Below are positions 9,715 to 20,000 of a stretch of DNA of 64,000 nt, piece after piece. The stretch comes from Flavobacterium sp. (GTDB lineage Bacteria; Bacteroidota; Bacteroidia; Flavobacteriales; Flavobacteriaceae), in the NCBI RefSeq assembly GCF_017744675.1, contig NZ_JAGIAV010000006.1:248001-312000 (forward strand), read 5' to 3'. Both the position numbers and the translations under genes were made by a program. The first letter of the stretch is position 1. Each line of letters starts with the position of its first letter. A model generated the notes under the pieces. The model was not told the origin of the DNA. It worked only from the letters and a program-made list of their open reading frames with translations, and did no database searches.

Positions 9715-10773
9715 TTAAGGAATGATTTTTTTGAGACGAAATTCATCAAAAAGAGCATAAAACATTTCCTCGGTATCTATAAATTCGTGAAAACCTAAAC
9801 GTCGTGCTTTAGTTCCATCCGAGAAAAAATCATAATCCCAAGAAAAGACAAAATCTCCAAACTCCCAAGCTGCTAATTTCTCATAATTGTGTTTTTCTAA
9901 ATTGTATTTTTCCTGCATATCTTTCCAAACGATATCTTTATCTGCCATTACAGATTTTAATTGCATTGGAAGCGGTTGTGCAACAGGAATTTCGAAATAA
10001 GTAGCAACTTTTGGCCAAAGTTCTTCCCATCTAAATAAATCGCCATTGGTAATATTAAAAGCTTGATTGGCACATTTCGGATTTGTTGCTGCCCAAACAG
10101 TAGCTTTTGCTAGTAATCCAGCATCAGTCATTTCCATTAGTTTATCATACGCTCCAAGTTTTCCTGGAAATCGAAGCGGAATATTTAATTCTTTTGAAAT
10201 TGAGGCATAAACAGCAATTAAAAGAGCCAGATTCATTGGGTTTCCTAATGCCGTTCCGCCAACAACAGACGGACGGATAGCACTCCAAGTCCAATTTTTA
10301 CCTTCTTGTTTTTTCTCTAAATAATGTTGTTGCGACGTATTAAATTCTGGTGGCATATGTCCAGCATCCGTTTCTTTAGCTGGAGTTTTGAAAGGGCCAA
10401 GGTGAGCGCCATATACTTTATAGCCTTGCATTAGACTAATATGCTGCAAATCTGTAGAAATAGGCTCAATGGTTTCAACCACATTTTGAAGCATTTTCAT
10501 ATTGGGTTCAACAAGTTCAGACCAAGAAGGACGATCCTGATAAGCGGTATAAAAAATATGAGTGATATTTTTCAGCTGAGATAGCTGCTTTTTACAGCTT
10601 TCGCTATCGAGTAAATCAACAGAAATAAATTGTAGATTTTCGCGGTCTGCACCTCCTTTTCTAGAAAGTCCAATAACATTCCAATTTTTTGTAGATAAAA
10701 GATAATCAATAAGATTGGCGCCGATTACTCCGTTTGCTCCAACTACTAAAGCGGTATTTTTATTTGTTTCCAT
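9715..10773 (-). CDS. NAD(P)-dependent SDR, PRISE-like (progesterone 5-beta-reductase/iridoid synthase-like) family
   Basis: This 352-residue protein starts with a Rossmann nucleotide-binding motif (VVGANGVIGANL) and carries VYGAHLGPFKTP and IRPSVVGG, features of the atypical SDR family related to plant progesterone 5-beta-reductase and iridoid synthase. Bacterial members reduce activated C=C bonds (enones) with NAD(P)H; the physiological substrate is unknown. It has no signal peptide and should be cytosolic. On the minus strand it follows the Crp/Fnr-type regulator by about 90 bp, so the two may be co-transcribed and the regulator may control it (inference). Family confidence is good, specific function low. 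Confidence 0.75.
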   Translation of the reverse strand: METNKNTALVVGANGVIGANLIDYLLSTKNWNVIGLSRKGGADRENLQFISVDLLDSESCKKQLSQLKNITHIFYTAYQDRPSWSELVEPNMKMLQNVVETIEPISTDLQHISLMQGYKVYGAHLGPFKTPAKETDAGHMPPEFNTSQQHYLEKKQEGKNWTWSAIRPSVVGGTALGNPMNLALLIAVYASISKELNIPLRFPGKLGAYDKLMEMTDAGLLAKATVWAATNPKCANQAFNITNGDLFRWEELWPKVATYFEIPVAQPLPMQLKSVMADKDIVWKDMQEKYNLEKHNYEKLAAWEFGDFVFSWDYDFFSDGTKARRLGFHEFIDTEEMFYALFDEFRLKKIIP

Positions 10774-10866
10774 TTTCTTTGTGTTTAAATTCTTTACAAA
10801 GATCTGGCGGTTAAAATGGACTAAAAATGAAGTAGATTATGAAAAAAGGTTGAAGTAATTCAACTT

Positions 10867-11451
10867 TTATTTCTTCAATTTCTTGTTTCGTATTTTAGAT
10901 AAAAATTCAGTTGTCATTCCTAAGTACGAAGCTAAAGTATATTGTGGCACACGTTTTACAACCAAAGGAAATTCAGCATTAAAACTTTCGAAACGTTCTT
11001 CTGCAGATGAGGTAAGATTCGTAATAATTCTTCGCTGAAAAGAAGCGGCAGTTCGTTCTGCCGTAATACGGAAAAAGGTTTCAAATTTAGGGTTGGCTTT
11101 CTTCAATTTAGTTTCAGAATCAAAATCGATTTGTAAAAGAACCGAATCTTCAAGTGCCACCACAAACATAGTCGCAGGCTTTTGATAAATGTAACTGTTG
11201 TAGTCCGAAATCCACCAATCTTCAATCGCAAACGCAATGGTATGTTCCTGTCCATCATCGCTTACTACATAAGCCCTTAAAGCACCTTTTACGACATAAC
11301 TTCTATATTTAGCTACAAAATCAGGCTGTACAATAAACTGTCTCTTTTTTATTTTAGTGATTTTAAATTCAGATATAAATTGATTAAGCTCTTCGTCAGA
11401 AAAGGCTACTCGAGCTTTCAAATGATCAATTAAGGATTGGTATTCTGACAT
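10867..11451 (-). CDS. Crp/Fnr-family transcriptional regulator
   Basis: A 194-residue regulator with an N-terminal cyclic-nucleotide-binding-like jelly roll (about 25-115, with YVVKGALRAYVVSDDGQEHTI) and a C-terminal winged helix (about 140-194; YTLASYLGMTTEFLSKIRNK is the recognition region). No iron-sulfur cysteine cluster is visible, so it is not a classical Fnr. Members of this Bacteroidota subgroup often sit beside the redox gene they control; here that is the reductase just downstream. The ATG at 11451 is preferred; an in-frame TTG three codons upstream is unnecessary. Confidence 0.83.
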   Translation of the reverse strand: MSEYQSLIDHLKARVAFSDEELNQFISEFKITKIKKRQFIVQPDFVAKYRSYVVKGALRAYVVSDDGQEHTIAFAIEDWWISDYNSYIYQKPATMFVVALEDSVLLQIDFDSETKLKKANPKFETFFRITAERTAASFQRRIITNLTSSAEERFESFNAEFPLVVKRVPQYTLASYLGMTTEFLSKIRNKKLKK

Positions 11452-11567
11452 TTTTTCCAATTTATTTCTTTTCTAGGTTTTGCATTCAATCAAAATTACA
11501 AAACAACGCGTTTGGTGAAATTATTTTTTTTCAAATTTATTTACCAATTTAAATTTAAATCATTAAA

Positions 11568-11650
11568 AATCTGCTTTAATCTGTATAAATCTGCGTGAAA
11601 TATTTTATGGGTCTATTTTTTCACGCAGATTAATATAGATTTCGGCAGAT
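11568..11650. repeat. Palindromic intergenic element, AATCTGC family
   Basis: In the 380-bp gap between divergent genes, AATCTGCGTGAAA (11588-11600) is perfectly inverted at 11619-11631. It is flanked by further degenerate copies of AATCTG and CAGAT. The rest of the gap is A/T-rich and must contain the promoters of both neighbours, but I see no clear boxes. Confidence 0.7.
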
Positions 11651-11831
11651 CATATTAGATTTCATTTGTCGAATGAAACTATTTTAGTCTATTTCACCCA
11701 AAGGAGTTAAAAATATTATTATTCCATAACACTAACATAAACTGATTTCTGGTTTAAATGAATAAAATTGCAATGCGTTAAAAAGTCCAAAACTTCTAAT
11801 AAGTGTCCCCAATTTATTAAAGTTAAAACCT

Positions 11832-13763
11832 ATGAAATTAAAAATCACTTCACTTTTTATAGTGACCTTTTTTGCTGTTTTTAATAGTTCGATTTCGGCT
11901 CAAAAAACTCAGAATTTAAACGGAACACAAATTGCGTTTTTATCTGATGTCCATTTGCAAGACTTATTTGGCCGATTTTCAGATTCAGAATATAAAGGCG
12001 TTCTGAATCCGAAAACGAATCAATATACCTTGGTTAGAACGATGTCTTCGCAATTGCATTCTACTCGAATTTTTAATGAAAACTATTTTGCTTTTTTAGC
12101 GGCTTTAGATGATATCGCCAAGCGAAAGATCAAATACGTTGCATTGCCTGGAGATTATACCGATGACGGACAACCAATTCATGTACGCGGATTAGCTGAA
12201 ATTTTAGAACAATATTCAAATAAATACGGAATAGAATTCTTTATTACAACAGGAAATCACGATCCGGTTGGGCCATTTGCACAGGAATCTGGGAAAGAAG
12301 ATTTTTTAGGGAAAGAAGGTAAGAGCCAGCCCATTTTTAGCAAAGACGGCATGTATAAGCCCAATTTAAACATCGAACAGCCTGTTGTCATCACAGCCGA
12401 TATTGCTAAAATGGGTTATTTAGGAATTACGGATAATCTGAAAGATTTTGGTTTTCATCCGAACAAAAAATATAAATTTTGGGCAACTCCTTTTTCGAAT
12501 TATTCTAGCCAAAATTATTCGTTTGATAAAGCTTTAGAAAGTGCAAAATTGTCCAATCGAGTTTACGAAGTTGCACCAGGTTATGAAGTCCCAGACGTTA
12601 GTTATGTCGTTGAACCAATTGACGGACTTTGGTTAATGGCAATTGATGGAAACGTTTATATTCCGAAGAAAACAGACGGTGATCCAAAAGATTCCAAAAG
12701 TTATTCTGAAGCTAGTACGGGATATAATAATGTACTTTCAAACAAAAAACATTTGATTAAATGGGTTGAGAACATTTCGGCTCAAGCCAAAAAACAAGGA
12801 AAAACTTTGGTTGCTTTTAGCCATTTCCCGATGATTGATTTTAATGATGGCGCTTCCGCGGAAATAAAAGAACTGCTAGGGCCCAATAAATGGCAGTTAA
12901 ACCGAGTTCCAGTTGAAGAAGTCGCTCAGGTTTTTGCCGATGCCGGATTGAAGATTCATTTTGCAGGCCACATGCATATAAACGATACGGGAGTTAGAAC
13001 TTCGCCAAAAGGAAATACAATGGTAAATGTTCAAACACCGTCGCTTGCCGCTTATATTCCAGCTTACAAATTACTGACTTTAAAGAAAGATAATGTAGTC
13101 GATATTCAGACCATTACAATTGATAATGTGCGGCGATACGATGAACTTTTTGATTTGTATAAAATGGAATATCAGTTTTTGGAAAGTCAGAATGCGAAAG
13201 ATATTTGGAATGCTGCCATTTTGAAGACTAAAAATTATCATGATTTTACTGATTTTCATTTGAAAGAACTAGTTCGTCTAAGTTTCTTAAAAGACGATTG
13301 GCCATCAGATTTTGCTAATTTTCTATTAAATGTTTCTGCGAAAGATTTATTGGTTTTGGCAAATATCAAATCAGATAAAGATTTCGATTTTATTCTGAAA
13401 AATAAAGAACAATTGCAAAAAGAATGGAAAGAAGCAGAAACAAAATCGGAACAGATTTTAGTTAAAAACAAACTCAAAAAAACAGATTTCAATTGGACAG
13501 GAAATGATCTTTTAATTGATTTTTATCGTTTTAGAAGTGCAGACGAATTGGCTCTTGCCGATGTTGGCCTTCAAAGAGCAAAACAATACAAAGTTTTATC
13601 CGATTTATTTTTAGAAGGTGCTAAAGCTAATTTTTCAAACAATACTCCGTTACAAAAGCAAATGAAGCTGTTCTTAATTATCTTCAATAAATTCATGCAT
13701 GAAGTTCCTGCAGATCATTTTACTGTTGATTTGAAAACGGGAGAGATTAGGAGTTTAAAGTGA
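11832..13763 (+). CDS. Secreted calcineurin-like metallophosphoesterase
   Basis: A signal peptide (about residues 1-24, ending ISAQ) precedes a metallophosphoesterase domain holding all the metal-binding blocks in order: SDVHL (D, H), GDYTDDG (GD), TGNHDP (GNH), SHFPM (H) and GHMHI (G379-H382). Such enzymes use a two-metal centre to cleave phosphomono- or diesters. The C-terminal ~230 residues (about 415-643) are helical, charged and unfamiliar. There is no T9SS sorting domain, so it should be periplasmic. Neighbours include a PI-PLC-like phosphodiesterase and a Sus-type uptake locus, suggesting scavenging of phosphate esters (inference). Confidence 0.85.
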   Translation: MKLKITSLFIVTFFAVFNSSISAQKTQNLNGTQIAFLSDVHLQDLFGRFSDSEYKGVLNPKTNQYTLVRTMSSQLHSTRIFNENYFAFLAALDDIAKRKIKYVALPGDYTDDGQPIHVRGLAEILEQYSNKYGIEFFITTGNHDPVGPFAQESGKEDFLGKEGKSQPIFSKDGMYKPNLNIEQPVVITADIAKMGYLGITDNLKDFGFHPNKKYKFWATPFSNYSSQNYSFDKALESAKLSNRVYEVAPGYEVPDVSYVVEPIDGLWLMAIDGNVYIPKKTDGDPKDSKSYSEASTGYNNVLSNKKHLIKWVENISAQAKKQGKTLVAFSHFPMIDFNDGASAEIKELLGPNKWQLNRVPVEEVAQVFADAGLKIHFAGHMHINDTGVRTSPKGNTMVNVQTPSLAAYIPAYKLLTLKKDNVVDIQTITIDNVRRYDELFDLYKMEYQFLESQNAKDIWNAAILKTKNYHDFTDFHLKELVRLSFLKDDWPSDFANFLLNVSAKDLLVLANIKSDKDFDFILKNKEQLQKEWKEAETKSEQILVKNKLKKTDFNWTGNDLLIDFYRFRSADELALADVGLQRAKQYKVLSDLFLEGAKANFSNNTPLQKQMKLFLIIFNKFMHEVPADHFTVDLKTGEIRSLK

Positions 13764-13776
13764 TTTTTTGTTTAAC

Positions 13777-14092
13777 CGCAAAGCACGCTAAGAATTACGC
13801 AAAGTTCGCTAAGATTTTTTTTAATCTCGCAAAGGCGCGGAGACGCAAAGTTATTTCTATTCTTTGCGACTCTGTGACTTTGCGAGCAATTCATAAATAT
13901 GTTTACGCAGAGGTCGCTAAGATTTTACGCAGAGTTGAAGAGAATTTTAATTTGAGTTAGTGCTCAAAAGCAAAGTTCGCAAAGCTAAATGACAAAGCTT
14001 TGCGAACTTTTTATTTATAAACTTAGCTTAAAAAACTTCGCGAACTTTGCGTAAAATCTTTGCGAACTCTGCGGTTAAATTCTCAATCTTTA
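13777..14092. repeat. Compound palindromic intergenic element, CGCAAAG family (copy 2, degraded)
   Basis: This fills the 335-bp gap between two convergent genes. It starts with the same words as the copy at 9.5 kb (CCGCAAAGCACGC, then TAAGAATTACGCAAAG) and ends with CTCTGCGGTTAAA. Internal arms such as CTCGCAAAGGCGCGGAGACG against CTTTGCGACTCTGTGACTTT are imperfect, and AGCAAAGTTCGCAAAGCT pairs with AGCTTTGCGAACTTT. A 66-codon reading frame inside it is not credible as a gene. Confidence 0.8.
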
Positions 14093-14098
14093 TCCAAA

Positions 14099-15160
14099 CT
14101 AATTAGTTACAGGATTATTTCGAACATAACTTCCGTCATCGTATTTAATTTGGTACGGAGAATTGAAGAAAGTGCTTGGCAGATAATAATCAGTAGTAAT
14201 GATTTGCGCGCCTGATTTTTTGGCGGCCTCAAAATGTGTGTAATCATTGGCACGTGCTTCTTTAGTATCAGAATCGGCTCGGGTTCTTATGATGTAACCT
14301 TTTTTTACTAAATTGGTAATTGTTGGATCTTCGGCATTATTTCTGAATAAAGTTGCGGCTTCTGGTTTTCCTGGCTCTGCGTTAATAAAAACGGCGCGTC
14401 CCTTAAGGGACGGATGATTCAATGCGTACAAATCTCTTTTTGCGCCGTTGTTATCTAGTAAGAATAAAAATCGTCCTTTGGCTTCTTTTAAAGTTGGCCA
14501 ATTGTTGTTTAACACTGCTTCTCCGAGTGTTTTGTATTTTCCGCGTACCATGTCGGGCGTAATCAGTTTGCCTTTTCCTAATTCTTTACGGATCACTTTA
14601 TCCATTTGATCGAAAACCGCTGCGGTAAAATCTTCTGGTTTTGTTCCGAAGAAATTTGCGTCTCCGTCTTTTGGTTCCAAAGTGATGAAAACAGGAATAT
14701 GACCTGGATTAGCATCCGACCATTTTTTTAATTCCTGAAGGCAGATTTCGAATGTATAGCAAGAAGTTCTAAAATCGATATCGGGCATGTGAAAAACTTT
14801 AAAACCTGGTTTTTTCATCAATCCGTTTGGGTCGTAAGCTTCTTCAGATTTCGCGATATCCAAACCTTTCGGATGTGCATATTTTCCGCCTTTAGTGTCA
14901 GCAAAAATATCAATTTCTAGATTGCGTAAACCTTTGTTGAGCTGATCGGTAATACTAATATGAGTGTATTGCAAACCTTTAAGAGAACGAGTGGTGTCTC
15001 TGGCTTGAATGAGATTGTATAAATCAGTTTCGATCGCTTGACGATAACTGTTATGCGATCCGATAACCTGAATCTGGTTAATTTTCAGATTGTCGTCTTG
15101 CGACTGAGCACTTAGATTTAAAGAGCTGGCAAATAATAAAGTGAGTAAAAATGGTTTCAT
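14099..15160 (-). CDS. Exported PI-PLC-like phosphodiesterase (Ca2+-dependent phosphoinositide-specific PLC family)
   Basis: This 353-residue protein has a signal peptide (about 1-19, ending LSAQ) and a TIM-barrel phosphodiesterase domain. The first catalytic strand is IGSHNSYRQ, with RNLEIDIFAD and FHMPDIDF following, as in Ca2+-dependent PI-PLC C1-like proteins. VFITLEPKD and FLFLLDNNGAKR are also typical. Relatives cleave glycerophospho-inositol bonds, though bacterial members are poorly characterised. It is divergent from the ECF sigma factor, sharing a 265-bp upstream region, and convergent with the metallophosphoesterase. No lipobox or sorting domain is seen, so it is probably periplasmic. 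Confidence 0.8.
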   Translation of the reverse strand: MKPFLLTLLFASSLNLSAQSQDDNLKINQIQVIGSHNSYRQAIETDLYNLIQARDTTRSLKGLQYTHISITDQLNKGLRNLEIDIFADTKGGKYAHPKGLDIAKSEEAYDPNGLMKKPGFKVFHMPDIDFRTSCYTFEICLQELKKWSDANPGHIPVFITLEPKDGDANFFGTKPEDFTAAVFDQMDKVIRKELGKGKLITPDMVRGKYKTLGEAVLNNNWPTLKEAKGRFLFLLDNNGAKRDLYALNHPSLKGRAVFINAEPGKPEAATLFRNNAEDPTITNLVKKGYIIRTRADSDTKEARANDYTHFEAAKKSGAQIITTDYYLPSTFFNSPYQIKYDDGSYVRNNPVTN

Positions 15161-15425
15161 GATTCTAAAATGTAATTGATACTGTTGACTGGGGACGCAC
15201 CAAAAGAAAATTGCATTTTTTGAAAGGGACTAAGTTAAAATCGGAATGCGATATGTGTGTTAGATTAAAAAAAAGAAATCGCAAAGTCATTTCTATTTCT
15301 GCTTCAAAAAAGTAGTATTTCTACAGCAAAAGTATTTATTTATTAATTTAAAGATAACCTTGACGCAAAAAACATTGGCTTTTCATTTTATTATTTTACG
15401 GTATTAAAAAGCCTGTAATTGCCGT

Positions 15426-15950
15426 ATGAATAATCCTGAAATTTTTGAAAAAACGTATAACCAATATTGGAAAAAGCTCAATGCATTTTCTTATACGATG
15501 ACTCAGGACAAAGACTTGGCGCAGAACATTGTTCAGGATGTTTTTGTAGATTTATGGGAAAGAAAAGAAGAACTGAATATTAATGCGATCGAACCATTTT
15601 TATTTCGTGCGGTTAAAAATCAGGTTTTCAAACATTATCAGAACAATCGTTTTGATAAGACTATTTTAGAAGAAAAATTCGAAGATTACATTATAGACAA
15701 TTTTTCAACTATAGATCCAGAAATTATGGATCTGCTTTATGCTGCATTAGACAAACTTCCAGAGAAAAGAAAAGAGGTTTTATTGATGTATAAGTTTCAA
15801 GATATGACCATCGATCAGATTGCAGACGAACTCGGAATTTCAAAGCAAACTGTAAAAAATCAAATTTCATCTGCTGTAAAACAACTTCGCGAAGGCTTAA
15901 AAGACTTGGCTTGGCTGGCTCCAATCATTATTTTTAACACTAAATTTTAA
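15426..15950 (+). CDS. ECF RNA polymerase sigma factor (SusC/D-associated type)
   Basis: A 174-residue sigma-70 family protein with region 2 (about 10-80, DLAQNIVQDVFVDLWERK) and region 4 (about 115-165, LPEKRKEVLLMY and TIDQIADELGISKQTVKNQIS). It ends in a short hydrophobic tail seen in some Bacteroidota ECF factors. It is followed 83 bp later by its probable anti-sigma factor and then SusC/SusD, the standard order for trans-envelope control of outer-membrane uptake. Confidence 0.93.
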   Translation: MNNPEIFEKTYNQYWKKLNAFSYTMTQDKDLAQNIVQDVFVDLWERKEELNINAIEPFLFRAVKNQVFKHYQNNRFDKTILEEKFEDYIIDNFSTIDPEIMDLLYAALDKLPEKRKEVLLMYKFQDMTIDQIADELGISKQTVKNQISSAVKQLREGLKDLAWLAPIIIFNTKF

Positions 15951-16033
15951 AATAACTTTCGCTTGATGTTTTCATAATATTCGGCAATAGTACGATTTCG
16001 AGTTCCTAGTACTTATCTATAACAATAAGTATT

Positions 16034-16957
16034 ATGATAAAAAGAATTAAACATAGTTTAGACTATTTGCTCGATAAAAGTTCGCGAGGAAAAACTTCAT
16101 CGGCAGAAGAAAATTTATTGCACGATTTTGCTTTTGAGGAATATCAAAATTCAAAATGGGATAATGATCTTATGGGAAATCCAGAGATCGAATCTCAAAA
16201 TATCTACGACGAAATTCAGCTAAGAATTGGAAAGAAGAAATCTTTCCGTGCTTACATAAAATATATGGCCGCTGCCAGCATTCTTTTTCTGCTTGGTTTA
16301 GGATTTTTCTTGAAACCAGATGTTTTAAACCAAAAACAAATCACATTTAATACGTCATCGATCCCCCAATCTATCCAATTAAGTGACGGTTCGAAAATTT
16401 ATCTGGCAGCAAACTCATCATTTCAGTATCCTGAAAAATTTGAAGGCGATCAAAGGACAGTTTCTTTGCTAAAAGGAAACGCATTTTTTGAAGTGGCCAA
16501 AGATAAAAAGCACCCCTTTATTATTTATTCTGGTGAAATACAAACCAGAGTTGTAGGAACTTCATTTCACATTCAATTATCAAAATCAAACTGTAAGGTA
16601 ATTGTAGTAACCGGAAAAGTAAATGTTTCTGGAAAAGGGCAGAGTGTAGATTTAGTGCCTAATCAAGAAGCTTTATTTGAAGCTCAAAAGTTAACCAAAC
16701 AAATGGCAGATAAAGCATTTTTGGTGAATTGGTACAATCAAGATGTAACGCTAGATCAAACTACTTTAAAGCAAGTTATTGCCATTTTACAATATAAATA
16801 CGGAGTTTCATTTCAGTATAACAACGAACACGTATTAGCAACGCCGTTAACGGTATTCATCAAGAAGGACGCGACATTAGAAAATGTTTTGGAACAAATA
16901 AATTATATCACCAACCTAAAATTTAAAGTCTATGGCGAAATAGTAAAAGTGGATTAA
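16034..16957 (+). CDS. FecR-family anti-sigma factor
   Basis: A 307-residue inner-membrane protein: a cytosolic N-terminus that should hold the sigma factor, one membrane segment (about 76-97, YMAAASILFLLGLGFFL), a periplasmic FecR domain (about 110-215, with GNAFFEVAKDKKHPFIIYSG and GTSFHIQ) and a C-terminal DUF4974/STN-like domain (about 235-307). The STN domain of the adjacent SusC is expected to contact this protein when substrate binds and so release the sigma factor. Confidence 0.92.
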   Translation: MIKRIKHSLDYLLDKSSRGKTSSAEENLLHDFAFEEYQNSKWDNDLMGNPEIESQNIYDEIQLRIGKKKSFRAYIKYMAAASILFLLGLGFFLKPDVLNQKQITFNTSSIPQSIQLSDGSKIYLAANSSFQYPEKFEGDQRTVSLLKGNAFFEVAKDKKHPFIIYSGEIQTRVVGTSFHIQLSKSNCKVIVVTGKVNVSGKGQSVDLVPNQEALFEAQKLTKQMADKAFLVNWYNQDVTLDQTTLKQVIAILQYKYGVSFQYNNEHVLATPLTVFIKKDATLENVLEQINYITNLKFKVYGEIVKVD

Positions 16958-16967
16958 AAACAAAAAA

Positions 16968-16989
16968 AGCAGTTGCGGGAACAACTGCT
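16968..16989 (+). other. Hairpin between FecR and SusC genes
   Basis: AGCAGTTG (16968-16975) is perfectly inverted as CAACTGCT (16982-16989) with a 6-base loop in the 70-bp gap before susC. There is no T-run after it on the plus strand, so it is more likely an mRNA stability or attenuation element than a strong terminator. Confidence 0.5.
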
Positions 16990-17027
16990 ATTAATAATTA
17001 AGCATCGTAAAAACAATTACTTAAATC

Positions 17028-20000
17028 ATGTATTTTAAACCTTCTTATTTAAATCTAAAGAGTTTTGTCTTTTTAGTCCTGGCTTTACTTGCCTTTCAGA
17101 GCGGCTACAGTAAAACGAACTTAAAAGAATCAAAAGTAGCAAATAAAATAGAAAAAGCGACCCTTGTATCTATTTTTTCAAAATTAACACAACAAACCGA
17201 TTACAAATTCAGTTACGGACAAGCTGTAATTGCTGATAATACTGCCTATGCTGTAAATTTTAGCAATACCTCGATTACTGCCATTTTGAATGACCTTTCG
17301 CAAAAAGCAAATTTCAATTATAATATTAATGGCAAACTGATTTTAATTCAAAAAACAGCTGCACCAAAAGCGGTAAACACAAAAGTTGTAGATAGAATTA
17401 AAGTAAAAGGAAAAGTTGTTGACGAAAATAAACTGCCAATTCCTGGCGCAACAGTAACAGAAACAAGTTCGTCAAATGCGGCAGTTACCAATTTTGACGG
17501 AGAATTTGAAATTACAGTTGGAGAAGGAAAAACGCTTGATATTTCTTATATGGGTTATAAAACCAAAACGGTTGCAGTGCAAACTGGTTTTATGACCATT
17601 CAATTAGAACCAAATACGGCTGAATTAAATGAGGTTTTGGTTGTAGGTTACGGAAAACAATCTAAAAAAGACGTTACGGGCGCCGTTACGCAATTGGAAG
17701 CAGCAAACTTCAAACAAGGTGTCAACGTTTCTGTAGATAATTTAATGCAAGGAAAAGTGGCTGGTGTGCGTGTGGTAAACACAAGCGGTGAGCCAGGAGC
17801 GGGAGTAAACGTAACCATTCGTGGAGTTGGATCTATTAGAAGCGGAAGTACGCCTTTGTTTGTTGTAGATGGTGTGCCTTTGTCTAATGATGATGTAAGC
17901 CCTTCTGGAAGTAACGTAGGTTTTGGAACTTCTTCGGCTAAAAATCCGTTAAACTTTTTGAACACAAGCGATATCGAATCGATTACCGTTTTGAAAGATG
18001 CATCGGCTGCTGCCATTTATGGAGCAAGAGGTTCTAACGGAGTAGTTTTGGTAACGACTAAAAAAGGTTCTAAAGGTGAAGGAACATTAACTTTTGATAC
18101 TTATACGGGAGTTGCCACTGTGGCGAACAAATTGGATGTTTTAAGCGCAAGCCAATATAGAAATGCAATTAAAGATAAAGCATTTGACCACGGAGGAAAT
18201 ACAGATTGGCAAGATGTAATATACAGAAGTGCAATTACTACAAACAATTCGCTTTCTTTTTCTAAACAGACAGATTCTGGAAACTATTATGCTTCGATTG
18301 CACAAATGGATCAGGAAGGTGTGGTTCGCAACAGTAATTTCAAACGTCTTTCTGGAAGAATTAACGCAGCAGAATCATTTTTGGATAACAAACGTTTGAA
18401 AGTAAAAATGAATCTTACAGCGAGTGAAACAAAAGATGATGGAGTTCCAACAAGTGATGACGGAGGTTCTAACGGACAATTGATCGTTCATACTTTGATG
18501 GCAAATCCAACGCGTTCGGTTTTTGATGCAAATGGAAAATACACGAATTTCAACATGAACGCGCATTACAATCCGGCCTATTTGTTGAGCATCTACCAAG
18601 ATCAAACGAGAACATTGAGAGTTTTAGGAAACTTAGAAGCTTCTTTAAGAATCATTGATGGATTAGAATACAAATTAAATATCGGCGTTGATCGTTCGAT
18701 GGCAGAAAGAAACACGACTATTTTTCCAAACTTGACCGATTTAAATCCGAAAGGAAAATATGTTCAGAATAATTTAGATTCTAAAAACTCTCTAGTTGAG
18801 CATTATTTGACTTACAATTTAAATTTAGATAAGCATAAAATTGAAGCTTTGGCTGGTTTCTCTTATCAAAAATTTGAAAGATCGGGAACAAGTTTCAGTA
18901 TCGACGGAATTGCGAATCAAGGCGAGGGAGTTCCTCCATCAATCAATCCTGGATTTAAAGGAACACAATCTGGAACAACGGGTTATGCACAAGAAAACGA
19001 ATTGCAGTCTTATTTTGGAAGGTTGAATTATAGTTTCGACAACCGATATTTGGTAACGGCTTCTATGAGAGGCGACGGATCGACTCGTTTTGGTAAAAAC
19101 AATAAATACGGTTATTTCCCATCTTTTGCTTTAGGATGGAATATTGCTAACGAAAGTTTCCTGAAAGAGTCTTCGACTTTGAACAATTTAAAATTAAGAG
19201 CGAGCTGGGGACAAACAGGAAATCAGGAAGTTGAAAATAAAATTACGCAGGCAAGTTATTCATTATCTGGAGCTGATGGCTATTATTTATACGACGATTT
19301 AAATTTAGTAAACGGAGTATCTGTAAACAGAACGCCAAATCCTGATTTGAAATGGGAAGTGGTAACGCAGTATAACGTAGGTTTAGATTTCAATTTATGG
19401 AACGACAAATTGTACGGAACATTAGATTATTTCAATAAAACCACTACCGATGCAATTTTGAATGTTCCTTCTCAAGCTTTGAGTCCGACCACTACAATCT
19501 GGACCAATATTGACGGTAAAATTATCAATAAAGGTATCGAGTTTATGTTAGGTTCAAAAATAGTCGATACTAAAAACTTCACTTGGAATATTGATATGAA
19601 CGGTGCGACTTTGAATAATAAAATTGAAGATCTTCCGGTTTCAGAAATTTTAACAGGAACCATTTCAGGACCTGGACAATCGGGTGTAAATGCCAATATT
19701 TATAAAAGCGGTTACGCAGCGGGATCATTTTATTTATTAGAGCATATTGGCTTTGATGCAAACGGAGGAAATATATTTAAAGATCAGAACGGAGACGGCA
19801 AAATTGATAATAGCGATAGAATTATTATTGAAGGAGCCTTGCCAACTTTCTACTACGGATTTAACAGTGATATGAGATACAAAAACTTTACGTTCTCATT
19901 CTCTATTATCGGACAAACAGGCGGTTATTTATTGAATAATACAGGTTTAAATGCTTTAAATATAAACAACTTGGCATCAGATCGTAACGTAGCTACAGGT

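Noticed and set aside
13760..13960. 66-codon plus-strand reading frame after the metallophosphoesterase
   Set aside because: It lies wholly inside a CGCAAAG-family palindrome and its peptide simply reads the repeat words.
17648..18016. 122-codon minus-strand frame inside susC
   Set aside because: Antisense shadow of the highly conserved plug-domain codons.
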